This document shows positions 53,362-64,000 of a DNA stretch of 64,000 bases, piece by piece. The stretch's first letter is position 1; every line of letters starts with the position of its first letter. The position numbers and the translations under genes are program-made. The DNA is from Podocnemis expansa (lineage: Eukaryota; Chordata; Testudines; Podocnemididae). The stretch lies in assembly GCA_007922195.1 (NCBI GenBank), contig ML681998.1:17827989-17891988 (forward strand), given 5' to 3'. The notes under the pieces were generated by a model that searched no databases, was not told the DNA's origin, and saw only the letters and a program-made list of their open reading frames with translations.

Positions 53362-55896
53362 CACAGCAACAAACCCTGTAAGGTAGAGGCCCCACAGCAA
53401 GATGCTCGCCGAAGACAAGAGGCGGATGGGCCTTGACGGGCCCAGAAGAAGCAAGAGCTGAGGGTCAACCAGAACAGGGCTAAACCGAACCCACTGAGGC
53501 AGAATGCATATGCAGGTTGGGCAAGGTCACCTGAGCTGGAGAAAAGGATGTAACCTAAGAAAATGAGTTGTGCGGGTGCCCTGCCTAGGAGGAAGAACGT
53601 GAAATGTAACCAGCAGACTACAATTTCTGGCCTAGGCTGTGTCACATGGACTCAAAGGAGAACACTAAAAGCTAGCAAATGAGACTAGCCATATGGGCAC
53701 ATCTCATGTGAGAACAAAGAAAAGGTAGGCATAGAGCACCTGAAGGCTTTGCAGGAGCCATGTAGTCATGGACTGATCTGGCGACTACTGAGTACACAGG
53801 GAGAAGTAAGGGGATGACAATGACCCTTATCTAGGATGCGGCCAAGCAAGCCGTCTGGTTAAAAGAGAGAAATAAGGATACAAGGTCATAAGATGCACTC
53901 GAGGGCAACTGAGAAGACCACAAGACACTAACCGCTGCGTATAGAGTCGAGCCAAGCAGGACAGGGCCTATGGCATGCTAATTAATGACCTGGTAGCAAA
54001 GAAGCACGCGTTTTCAGCTGAGCCAGCACCACAACTGGGCTCTTGCAGGAGAGAGGGTCCAGAAAAATATTGACCACAAGGTGGCCTGAGGCAATGTTGA
54101 TGAGATGGGCCTACTAGGACCCGCAGGGCACTAGAATGTAGGGGAGGGCCCCGCTGGTCAGAGCTTGCCGGGTTTGCCTCTCAAAGCTCTCATTCAAGTG
54201 TGAGGGGGAAGGAGAGGGATGGAAGAGAACTCTTACTACTGTGTAGTCAGCCCCTCAGTGACCGAAGAATCGAAGGAGGGCCGTGAAAGGCCGCAGACTC
54301 AGTACCTATGGTGCTTGCTGGAGGAATAACGCTACCACTTTGCCATGCCAGGGCTGCCAAGGAGGAAAACTCTTCACTACATGGATATTGAAGAACTCCG
54401 CTGCCAAGGAAGGGTCCTTCTTAAGCTAGAGAATGGGACCGCAACAGGGTGGCGGCTGCCGCATCTGAAGGGCATCCCGGGATCAGAGAACCCAACGAAG
54501 TTTTCTCCCTGGAGGGAGCCAGAAGGCGAATAAAAGGGGTACAACCCCAAACTGTTATGTTGTATAGAATGGGTTCTCTGTGTGTCGCACCATCGGAATG
54601 GCAATGGGTGTCAACGAGTCCTTGAGAAAGGAAAGAGGGGACTGCAGAATTGCCAGGCAACGCCAGTGCACATGGGGAAAAACCGCAGTAGCACTAAGGG
54701 GCTACACGCGGCGTGGTGGAGCGGTCCTGCAGGGCAGAAGCGAGGGGTCATGTCCTGCCAGGGAATAAGACCGTAGGGCAAAACATTACGGAAGTGCCCT
54801 GGAAGTAGGGAACCTTCTGTCTGATGTAGACAGCTATCCAGAAGGCAGTGGATACTGAGGTGGGAACTATATGTGGGAGGGCACTCAAAGGGATAGACCT
54901 TTCACAGTTTCCCAACATATGGTACACAACAAGGTGTTCCCCCTCAGGGTTTTAAAAGGGTGCCCCCGGCCGTGCTTTGGTGAGGTCAGACAAGTGTGGG
55001 CTACCTCAGAGAGGGTAGACCAAGGTGCGTGTTCCTGAGGTGGGCCCCTGGTTCCCACTAGCTGACCAGAGGGTAGAGATGGGGAACTGTGTGAGGGAAA
55101 AGGGGAGGAATGGGCTGTACCTAGGGCCCGTGCAGGGGTAAAACCCGCTCTAGAGATACCTTCCTGATGAAATAGCTATCCGGGTAGCTGTATTGCTACA
55201 CAGATGTGTCCCCTTAGTGTGCACAAGAAATTCCTGTCAAAAGGGGGGTGGGGTCACAGCGCAGAAGACGGTGGTGCAACCAGGGGTATCCCCTCCCCTT
55301 CCCTTCCCCTGGCCCAGAATGAGGGGGCCTACCTGGGACACACGTCATGGCCACAGGCACAGTCCTGTTGCGAGTAGGCTTCGGATGTGCGCGTCTCGGA
55401 GCCCCGCTGCAGCTGAAGCTACAACGAGACACGCCTTCATCCCTCGATGAGGGGTTAGGGTGGGGAATGTGGCGGGGAGTATTTGGGAAGGAAGGCTGTT
55501 AGGAATAGGAGAGTGGTGGTTTCCGTCCTCGGGGAAGTCTCTGCTTAAGGGGTGGGGGGTGGTAGCTACAGTATTGGGGTACTGGCACTGTAGGCGGGCA
55601 TTGTTGTATTGTCAGCCCCCGGCATCCCGATCTAATTCTTGCTCCCACTATTGGGAAAGGGGAAGAATGAGGAAGGACTGGGATGGTTCCCACCAGACCT
55701 GCCTTCCCTACAGGGGGTGGGTGGTTGGCTGTCTGCGGCAGTGACGCCCTAGGGCCCACTGCACCCTAAGGTTAAAGAGGGTGGCAGTGGTCAGAGGGGC
55801 CCCTCCTTGGAGAGGGGTGGGCGAAGGCCTTCTTTCCGCCATGAATGAGGCGGGAAGGAAAAGGAGTTGTCCTGCCCAGGGAAGTGGGGAGCTAAG
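53362..55896 (-). other. DIRS copy C interior, no recognisable RT or recombinase
   Basis: About 2.5 kb, purine-rich on the plus strand. No open frame of note. It is shorter than the equivalent regions of copies A and B. Confidence 0.5.
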
Positions 55897-57690
55897 TCAG
55901 GGGGGTGGGTCCCGAAGGGAGAAGGCCGAAATATTTGGCCTCTCCTCAAGGATCCCAGGCTGTGCCCACCACAGAGAGGGTTTCAGGGGGAAACAGGTCA
56001 TTCCCCTCAAAGAGCAGGTCAAGGAATGTGCGTTAGGGGGCACTCTAGCCTCCCTAAGCCATGCTACCCTGCAGAGGGTAACCGCCGAGGCCATGGTGCG
56101 GGCAGCGGTGTCCACTGCGTCACGGGCTGAAAAAAGGAGGTCTTGAGAGATTATGTTGCCTTCCTCCAGGAAGGCGTCATACTCCTCCCTGGCCTTGGGC
56201 GGAAGCATATTTCTAAATCTCCTAAGTGACTCCCAGAGATCCAGCAACTACTTGCTGGCTATAGCCTGGTTGTTTGCCACTCGGAATTGAAAGGCCGATG
56301 AAGAATACACCTTATGGCCTAACAGATCCAGCTCTGTAGTTTCCCTGGAGAGGGGGAGGGGATCCCTGGGGGGGTTCTCAGGCCCCCACTGCCAGCTGGA
56401 CCACCTCCTTAGGGGGAACTGGGTGGCTAGTGAGCGAGGGGTAGTCTGATTCAGGTACCCGATACTTCATGCTCACTGTATCCGAAACCGGGGGGACAGA
56501 GCTTGGACTCTGCCACCAGGAACGTGTGAGGTCTCATAGACTCGGGTGGGGTGGGATTGCTAAGGGCACCGTGGAGGCGAACATCGGTCCAAACAGGGTA
56601 TCAGGGGGGAGACTCAGGGGCTCCACCTCCATACCTAAATGGGCCGTGGCCCAGCGCAACAGGTCAAAGTGCACCGAGAGGTTTCCTGTAAAGGACTCCA
56701 GTGCTGGGGACAGCACGGCACTGGGGGTCCGCCGCGGAGGGGATGGTGTTCCCTCAGGGGACCATTCTTGCGGCCGAAATTGGAAGGGTGATGGGGCCGA
56801 TGTGCGGTGCTGGGGCTGTTTGGAGCCCCTAGAAAGTCCCTCTTCTGGGCTGGAGATGGGGGAAGGGAATTGGGATTCCTGGCCCGGTGCTGGCAGAGAA
56901 GTGGTGTCAGCCCCCACTGGGGTGTAAGACGGGGGGCTGGAAGGTGAGGGTGAGCATCTCAAATGAACCCAGGCCTTCGAGATGAAGGCTAGTTTGCCCC
57001 TTCTGATTGGAGGTGGGGCAGGGGGAGTTGGGAGGAGCAGCAGGGCTCGTGCTGCCTCCACCGCTTCCGGGGTGGATGGGATGAGAAGTGACTCCACGTG
57101 AGTCGTGGGTAAGTCCTTGCTGGGAGAGGGAGGACTGCTTGGGTGGGAAGGTTCCCGTTCCTGCGGCACCGGGCTCTGTGGTGCCGAGGGTGGAGTCAGC
57201 CGGTGCTGGGGTGAGGTCGGCGCCGGTGAGGCCGGGCTGTACCATGTCATTGGCACCGGAGATGATACGGCGCGGGGCTGAGGCGAGCCTGGTGCCAATG
57301 GTGCCGGGCTGACTGAGGGAGACCTCGATCGGTGTCGAGGCACTAAGTAGGCGCTGTGGTGCCGGAGTCGGCACCGAGGAGGTGCGGTGGCTGCAGCCAC
57401 TGGTGGCATGGTGCTGCGTAGGCTCTAGCGCCGAACTGGGTCTCGGTGCTGGGCTCGAACCCGAAGCCTCGGGTGAAGGGTGCAGAGCCTCCTCCGAGGT
57501 TAGGGCGCGGCATCGCTGTTCCCTCTCCTTAATCGTTCTTGGTTTAAAGGAGAGCCAGATGGAACATGCCAAGACCATGTGGTTTTTGCCCAGGAACCTA
57601 AGGCACTTCCCATGGGGGTCGTCCTGGGGGAAGGCCTTGCTGCACTTGGCTCAGGGTTTAAACCCCGGCATTGTCGATGCAATGTTCTGG
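55897..57690 (-). pseudogene. DIRS gag-like protein of copy C
   Basis: Minus-strand gag in several frames. The zinc-binding N-terminus (near 57680-57540) is degenerate: CPS-type cysteines are lost and it reads FKPEPSAA and WLSFKPRTIKERE. A long Ser/Pro linker follows, then STPEAVEAARALLLLP and IRRGKLAFISKAW, LSVHFDLLRWATA and PPDTLFGPMF (57409-56534). The C-terminal part is at 56247-55897 (MLDLWESLRRFRNMLP, REEYDAFLEEGNIISQDLLF, MASAVTLCRVAWLREA). Order matches copy B. Loss of zinc ligands and frame breaks make it non-functional. Confidence 0.83.
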
Positions 57691-57839
57691 TCTGGTGTTA
57701 GGGATTCTCGCGGTGGAGTTAAATCCACAAAGAGATGTGCCTCGCCGGACAGTGAGTAGAAGGCCAAGAGACAGGCTGCTTGTGAGTTGCAAGGAGTGGA
57801 CGTTCCAATTCCGACGCGCAAGACGGAAGAAATGAAACT

Positions 57840-58000
57840 GAAGAAGGGGCGGGGAGGCGGCCGTATATATAGCCACGGGTGGTGTGAGGGGCAGTGGCCA
57901 CCTCCCCTCTTCTGACAGGCTAGGACAAGTTTTTTCTGACCAGTCCAGCATTGCGGCACGGAGACACCTATTACTGAATGCATCCGAGCAGCGCTCAAAG
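57840..58000 (-). promoter_or_regulatory. DIRS copy C left-repeat promoter region
   Basis: Minus strand carries GGCTATATATACGGCCGCC (TATA at about 57864-57871) in the same place as in copy B, downstream of the CTAGCCTGTCAGAAGAGG block. Promoter function is inferred from position. Confidence 0.5.
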
Positions 58001-58029
58001 AAGGACGGTTACTGGTAAGTAACCCACTG

Positions 58030-58130
58030 TTTTTCTCCAGAGAGCTCTGTGTAGTGTGAAAGCTTGTACTTGCCACCAACAGAAGCTGGTCCCATTACCT
58101 CACCCACCTTGTCTCTTTTTTGGTTCCAGA
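58030..58130 (+). repeat. PLE-like 3' tail of the 10379 family
   Basis: GAGAGCTCTGTGTAGTGTGA, AGCTTGTACTTGCCACCAAC, AGAAGCTGGTCCCATTACC and TCACCCACCTTGTC match the tail at 10390-10500. It begins exactly where DIRS copy C ends, so it was probably the target. Confidence 0.6.
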
Positions 58131-60207
58131 ATCAACATGGCAAACAATTTAACTGAGTTTTAGAGAACAGCGATTTGCCCCCAGAATGATAACAGTGAGG
58201 GCTTTGCATCCTCCTGTGGAGTATTAGTGTTGTCAAGTTAGTTTGTGGTAAAATATAGAGAAACATTCTGTGCACCCTCAAGGCTATCACTGATGTGTGG
58301 GAGCTAGAGAAAGAAGTGGCAATGAAATTGAAATGTAAATCTTACTGTTTTACCCTTCACAACCCCAAGCATTAGAAAAACAAACATCCATCTCCCAACT
58401 ACTTTGTTTTTCTAGCCAAACAAAGAAAGGCAAATCCTTAGAATGTTTGTCTGGTTGGAGCCACATGAAACTAACGTCTTCAGTATAATGTACTTTCAAA
58501 TCACCTGGTGAAAAGAAAATGCTTCCATATTGGTGGAAAAGAGATAAAGAAACCAAGAAAAAGTAGAATGAAGCAAAAAAGAAAAAAACACAGGGATTGT
58601 AAATCAACCTGTTTATTCTAAGATGTTTGCTCTCCAGACTGGAATTAAAGGAAGTGAAATCTGCAATACAACCATCATTTGTTTACAAAGTGTCTCGAGG
58701 CATTACACAGCATGAAGAGTTTGCAGAGTTCAAACTGCCTGAAAAGCTTGAGAAAACATAGATACTTTGTCTCATCAGTCTTTTAAACACTGGAGCCAAA
58801 GAAACAGATAGAATGTCATTAGGCAATGTAGTCCATAGCTTCGAAGAAGTTAACGACTCTGGCACCCACTGTTTACAAACTTTATTAACGGACAGTTAGT
58901 AAACCTGTGCCAGCTTATAGGGACATGGTGTGGGAGGGGAGTGTTTCAACTAGATAAGCATCTGGTGTTGCAAGATGATCAGGCACAAAGCTACCTATCC
59001 CCATGCCTATCCCTGTACCAGCCTGCTTTCACACAAAGGGCCTGATTTTTGCTTCTGCACATGCTGTGATCAGAGCAGGACACAGGAGCTGGAGGAAACA
59101 GGCTGTTAGTAGTAGGAGAATCTAGTAGTTTCTTCACTGCAAGCCTAAGGATAAAATTACTTCCAGTGGGGCTCTAAATATGAGAAGTAAAATCTGCTTC
59201 GTGTGTGTGTGTGTGTGTCATAAACACACACTATCTCTTATTGTGAGCCAGCTGGGACAGGCTGCTGAGTGTCTTGCTTCAGGAGCCCAGTGCTGGGATC
59301 TACTCAAAACAGTGGGACTGAATGCTCTTAAAGCTAATCAGCATTTCAAAAAACTTCCCCCCAAAACAATAACCTGGAACAAAGCTGCAGCCCTGTGAAG
59401 GCTGATGGATGTCTCAGCAAGTGCTAATGCTCCAGTCCAGTATGTTCAGTCTGACCTGTTGAACAGATTAAGTTGACTTCTAATGCTTAAAAAATTGTTT
59501 ATATGGTCTCTTCTTAGGATCTGTGTGACTTAATAAATAAAAATGGACAAAAGAATGTGCTAATATTACACACGTGCAAATTGACAAAGTGCTGATATGA
59601 TACATATGTGCAAACTGACAAACAAACAAAGCTTATAGAGAAACTCAAATGCAGGCTTGATCTCCAGAGTTTTCCTCTTGACTACATTTCCTTTTAACAC
59701 GAGATAAATTGCTTTACAGTCCTGCTTCAGTTTCCCTGTAAGTTAAACAACAGTTACCTACTTTAGACAGCTGTTGTGAGAACTTATTGAGAAACACTAT
59801 TAAGTTTTCTGCAGATTATAAATGCATTATCATGACAGTCCTTGAAAATGGCTATCCTTTTTATAAAAATGCCATTTACTAATATTTCTTCTGCATTAAC
59901 ATTGAAGTGCTCCCTGCCAACTCAGTGATTAAAATAGTCTTCATAATTTTCAAGAACCATTTCTATAATATTCATAATACTGGTTTACATTGCTAGTTGG
60001 GGCAATGTCTGTGCAATTTAAGCTTTATTTGCTGATTTCAACAGTATCAAATGAAAAGCTTTTCTTCCTGAGACTCTTTAGACTGAGTTTACTATGGTTC
60101 TTGAAGTGTAGTGAAGGTAAATACAGTACGTTTTGTTTAGAAGTGATCTCTCCTGTTCTCCTGAATGAAAGATTGCAGAGTGCCAGTAAGTACTCTGAAT
60201 AAAGTTC
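58131..60207. other. long AT-rich stretch with a (GT)n run
   Basis: No coding domains and no clear repeat family. A (GT)9 run lies at 59201-59218. Open frames are short. Confidence 0.45.
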
Positions 60208-60215
60208 CCTTGGTG

Positions 60216-60388
60216 AATGCAGCCCATGGCCTGTTTGAGGCCCCTAAAGCCATTTCCTGCGGCCTGAAATGACACTATTGTTACTGATATTTGCAGTATT
60301 GTTGTATGAAAAAGTTTGTCATGTGGCCCTCGGGCTAACGAACTAGTCCTCATGCGGCCCTCCTGGTGATTTGAGTTTGAGACCCCTG
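60216..60388. mobile_element. hAT element, CAGGGGTCTCAAAC family, copy 2
   Basis: Ends on the right with GAGTTTGAGACCCCTG. The interior GGCCCCTAAAGCCATTTCCT, GTTACTGATATTTGCAGTAT and GGGCTAACGAACTAGTCCTC matches 42549-42758. Flanks CCTTGGTG (60208-60215) and CCTTGGAA (60389-60396) agree at 6 of 8. The left terminus is mutated or shortened. Confidence 0.8.
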
Positions 60389-60396
60389 CCTTGGAA

Positions 60397-63241
60397 TAGA
60401 TAGAGCTATTACTTTTAGGACAATACAGTAGAGCAATAAGAGATGCTGCAAAAAACACACTTCACAGTCTTTGAACCATTTAAATAATTTCAGCTGCATA
60501 TTTTATATCTCCATTTTCTAAAACTCACAGCAGCTTTACAGTTTTTGCAAACAGGTTGGTAGTTCAGTCATAGGCCTTGATCCTAGGCTGTGTGCAGGCT
60601 CTGTGAAGGTGTACAAGTCCACCTGCATTAAGCTATCCCAGAATTAGGGCATTAGAGTGCAGCAAGACAAGGATTTTTGTTGACTGTAGAACCAGGAAAA
60701 AGTGTTTACGTTTGTACAAGTGAAAGACTCCTCTGGCATAAAATAGTAATTTTAATTCTGAAGTCTTGAAAAGGAGACTGAGCAAAAAAGTGGCAAATCC
60801 TGTGAACTTTTCCGTCCATTTAAAAAAAAAAAAAAGAGCTCCAAATATTAATATTGCTTCTTTCTGAGGTTCGACAAAAGCTTGTTACAGTCTAGATCAA
60901 ATAATAGCATTTTATGTTTCTCCCAGGACAGCATAAACTAAGACCTTAGATGAAGTTACTCCATGAACCTGAAGATTCTCCAATGATAATTTAGAAAGAT
61001 TCCCATGGATTTATAGGGGAGCTGGATCACGTCCTAAAACTGATCCATTAATCTAGCATTTTCTCATTAATTTCCCACTCCTGTCCATTTATTCTTCAGG
61101 TTGTACTGTCAACTGCCATATTTACTACACAATCCTGCAAACTATAAAATAAAATCTTAGACATTGACTTCAACATTAAAAAAATAAAAATAAGAACAAC
61201 CAGCCAAACCCAACCACCTCTATCCTTGAAAGAATGGTTTGATTGCAGGATTTCCTACGTCTGCTGGGGAGAGAAAAGGGAATAGAAAGTGCTATATGTC
61301 TTGTTAAAAGAAAATGATCTGAGCTTGCTGTAATTCTGTTACTTACCCATTAGAAAAAGAGAAATAAAATCATACTTAGTGAGAGACTCTCCCCAGCTCT
61401 GGCCCCTTTATACCATGTAAAAGGGCTAGTATGGCACAGTAATGTTCTAAAAGCCCTGTGTTTGACAGAGTGAAGAATCTCTCAGTGTGGAATAAAAGAT
61501 GTCCATGTGGTTGGCCTTCCAAAAGCCTCCTGGCAAGCCAGCCTCCTGGCATATCTCTGGTGTTGGGGGTGTGCTGGGAGCCAGTATGTGAATGGGTGGT
61601 ATGCTTGGGGGATGGGGCCACAGCATAAGCATTGCAGCCGATAGGCAGTCAAGAACAGGCTGCTGTAACTTAGACAGGCCTCCAAAGCTGTCCAGATTAA
61701 ACTGGGGGCCATGGAGCAGTCCATGACTGGGTCAGAAATGTGATTTAAAGTTACTCCTTGGGCTAGAAGGCCCAGCTGAGAATTTTTAACCTTTAGTTGA
61801 ACTACTATCTTTTGTATCAATTGCCATAATGACACTACATGTTCCGTGCATGAAGGAATCAGAGCTGAATCCACCACTTGCAGAGGCAACTATCAAAGAA
61901 AACCTGATGCTCACAGATGGCTTTTTTTGCTGTAGGTTCTATATACAATGTCATGTAGGGTTAATAGCTTAAGTCTGGGTCAAGTTAGTTGTAAGCATAA
62001 CACAAAATCCTTACCAAATGCTAAGTATATTCTACAGAGTTTAAATAGTGGTAAATTAATAGGTTTCTATAGAAATTCCCAGAGGAAAAAATGACATTAA
62101 AACGAAGTTTAGGTTGAGAGCATAAATGAGTAACTTAGGGTAAAATACATTAAATACATTGTAACTGTGCTATAATTATCCCCAAACTAAGCATCCTAAA
62201 TCCAGGAAATTCAGAGTTAAGTGTAATTGAAATCCAAATATGTAAAGGTATGGAAATGTACAGTTAGTGCACCCAAACAATTACACCCTGCCCTAACTGT
62301 TAATTTCCATGCTTTAACGTGTGTGCTTATCTCTCCAACAATACTATTGGATGGATCAAACTCTTTACAAAAGAGTTATCATTTGCTATTGAACTCTACA
62401 GAGCCATTCTGTAAGTGAGAGCAGCCGATATGAAATGTTCTGATGGTCTCAGTCTAATTTTTAATAATGAGGTGCAACAGCATCATGATCCATCATCAGA
62501 CTTAACACTGTGACTGGCAGTGTCAAGAGGAAGAAAGAGGTGCACTCTTATAGAGACTGAACCACTCTTAACCCTAAATGGTATTGCCATGTTTAGGTTG
62601 AGTCCATCAACGGGGCACCACATACATCATCTGCATTGTTGATACCCACACAATATTTAAGTTGTGAATAAATTGGATGCTCACAACCAGAGTTATGTAT
62701 CTGGCAGACTTCACAAGAATGACATCCACAACCATCTAGTCAAAAAAAGCCTTTTTTATTTATTGTGTTTATATTGGCATTATGAAAGTGGCTTCTTTCC
62801 ATGCCCTAAAAGCAATGCAAATTGGCATTTCAAATAGCAAATACCAAACTAAATTTTATATCCCATCCCATGACTGTAAAGTACTTGATGATCTGCTGTG
62901 CTGCACTGCTGTAGTCATATCTGATGTCTAGGCATTAAAGAGTCTGAGGCTGCTAAATGGACTGTCTGCAGATGAACATGATGAATTCAACTGCAGGCTG
63001 TCCATGTGGCTCAACAGAAATTCACACACCAATTCTAAGATTTCACATCAAGAAAACATGCAGCTTTTTTCTGACAGCACCCAGGATATTTTACCCTAAA
63101 ATATCACAACATGTGATATTATCATACTGAGTTCTTGTTGTTCATTTGGTTTCTAAATATTTTATTAGGGTTACAAGGGCATATCGTAAACTGCTTTGCT
63201 GTTACAGTGAGAATGTAATTCAGTCACAGGAGTCAAACTGT
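60397..63241. other. long AT-rich stretch, nothing recognised
   Basis: Unique-looking sequence. An A-rich run lies at about 60821-60835. A few frames of 60-135 codons have no domain content. Confidence 0.4.
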
Positions 63242-63307
63242 GGGCCAGATCTTTGGCTAGTACAAACTGGTATAGCTCCACTGAAGTCAGCTGAGGATCA
63301 GGTCCTA
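63242..63307 (+). repeat. old conserved amniote repeat (half palindrome)
   Basis: GGGCCAGATCTTTGGCTAGT, then CTGGTATAGCTCCACTGAAG and CAGCTGAGGATCAGG resembles a widespread palindromic amniote repeat built on GGGCCAGATCC and TAGCTCCATTGAAGTCA. Only one arm is well kept. Confidence 0.55.
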
Positions 63308-64000
63308 CACATGTTTAAAACTGAAGAAATTACTTGAACAAAACCATCATATAAGATTTCAACAGGGTGAAGTTTGCCACAGAAGATGGCTACAAAGGAG
63401 GGCCTATAGACGGGCTTAATATTAAATGCTACAGGTCACAAAACTAGTAGGTGGACAATTGACTTTGAACTTATTGTGAGTGCATGCAGTCCAGATCAAC
63501 AACTGACGATGACAGCAGTGCACACACAAGTATAAATACAAAGTAATCCTTTCATGCTAAGAGAAGGGGTTGTCAAACATATGCTGGCTTCCTGAACTTC
63601 TTGATAACATTGTTTTGATATAAATATAAACCTCTAACTCCTTTTACCTCAGAGATTTCTTATAGTAGTTTTCAGAAAAACCATTTTAGGTACTTTCCAC
63701 AATTAGTAACCCAAGCTAAACCTTATTTGTATTTCCTATTTTCTTTGCCCAGGACTGGCAAGTCTAAACAATGCTAATATTGGCTGTGATGGATCAAATA
63801 ATGTAAACATGAGGTAAGATCTCACTTGAATTCTATGCTGGTTCTTTATAGGAGTACTGCCATAGTAAAACTAGTGGTTGCTATGCAAACAAGCAAGCCA
63901 AAGCAAAGTATGAAAAGCAGTGGTTGACTGGAACAGTAAATAAAACTGTCATTTTAATTGTTCTTCTAAGCTCCAAAGTCAAGATTTTAAAGGATATGCC
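63308..64000. other. AT-rich stretch to the window end
   Basis: No feature is recognised. Confidence 0.35.

Larger units (their letters stand above)
52976..58029 (-). mobile_element. DIRS1-type retrotransposon, copy C (minus strand)
   Basis: Read from 58029 downwards it has a complete left repeat (GGTTACTTACCAGTAACC start, then CTTTGAGCGCTGCTCGGATG, a TATA-type GGCTATATATACGG), gag to about 55897, about 2.5 kb of non-coding interior, the internal complementary region (53361-53210) and the right repeat (53209-52976). The end-to-end structure of a DIRS element is therefore present, but RT and recombinase coding sequence are not recognised. Confidence 0.8.

Noticed and set aside
1..64000. CRISPR arrays, operons or bacterial genes
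   Set aside because: Composition, repeats and element types are those of a vertebrate genome; no direct-repeat/spacer arrays exist.

Overview
This is vertebrate nuclear DNA, most likely from a turtle. The reasons are the mixture of repeats: many Penelope-like element (PLE) tails, CR1 LINEs with an ORF1 that carries an esterase domain, a tRNA-like SINE with a CR1-type 3' end, DIRS1-type tyrosine-recombinase retrotransposons, a Ty3/Gypsy-type LTR element, and several hAT and TTTCGAAA-type inverted-repeat DNA transposons. A crocodilian or other archelosaur is less likely but not excluded. I found no exon of a host protein-coding gene and no functional RNA gene. Every long reading frame with a recognisable product belongs to a mobile element and is broken. 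The window is probably intergenic or a large intron.

Layout. 1-3060: PLE endonuclease fragments and a TTTCGAAA MITE. 3070-9605: a minus-strand PLE (reverse transcriptase plus GIY-YIG endonuclease) split by a 4.1-kb hAT-ended element (4541-8639) that has a perfect 8-bp target duplication and carries a DIRS-type gag frame; that gag is itself split by a 1.7-kb MITE, which holds more PLE DNA and a G-rich minisatellite. 9606-15235: a 578-bp hAT element with a perfect 8-bp duplication, further MITEs and one assembly gap (13447-13846). 15236-18852: PLE tails, a CR1 3' end and a CR1 with ORF1 and the endonuclease half of ORF2. 18853-23706: a Gypsy-type element with paired LTRs and one long gag-protease frame joined to an integrase C-terminus. 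24325-29680: a DIRS element. 29681-47690: mostly older sequence with scattered PLE, hAT, SINE and CR1 pieces and a second gap (32514-32913). 47694-58029: two DIRS elements placed tail to tail. 58030-64000: mostly unique-looking AT-rich DNA.

How it fits together. The elements have inserted into one another, and target duplications let several layers be ordered. Five copies of one GC-rich hAT family sit inside other transposons; three lie in PLE tails, and four of the five keep 7/8 or 8/8 target duplications. The PLE tails recur in both orientations, often back to back, and contain a conserved hairpin flanked by hammerhead-ribozyme-like core bases. The most unusual observations are the hAT-ended gag cassette, the shared-end DIRS pair with an internal complementary region, and the Gypsy-type element whose reading frame stays open across a deletion that removed RT, RNase H and the integrase core. 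All family assignments come from reading motifs by eye; no database search was possible.
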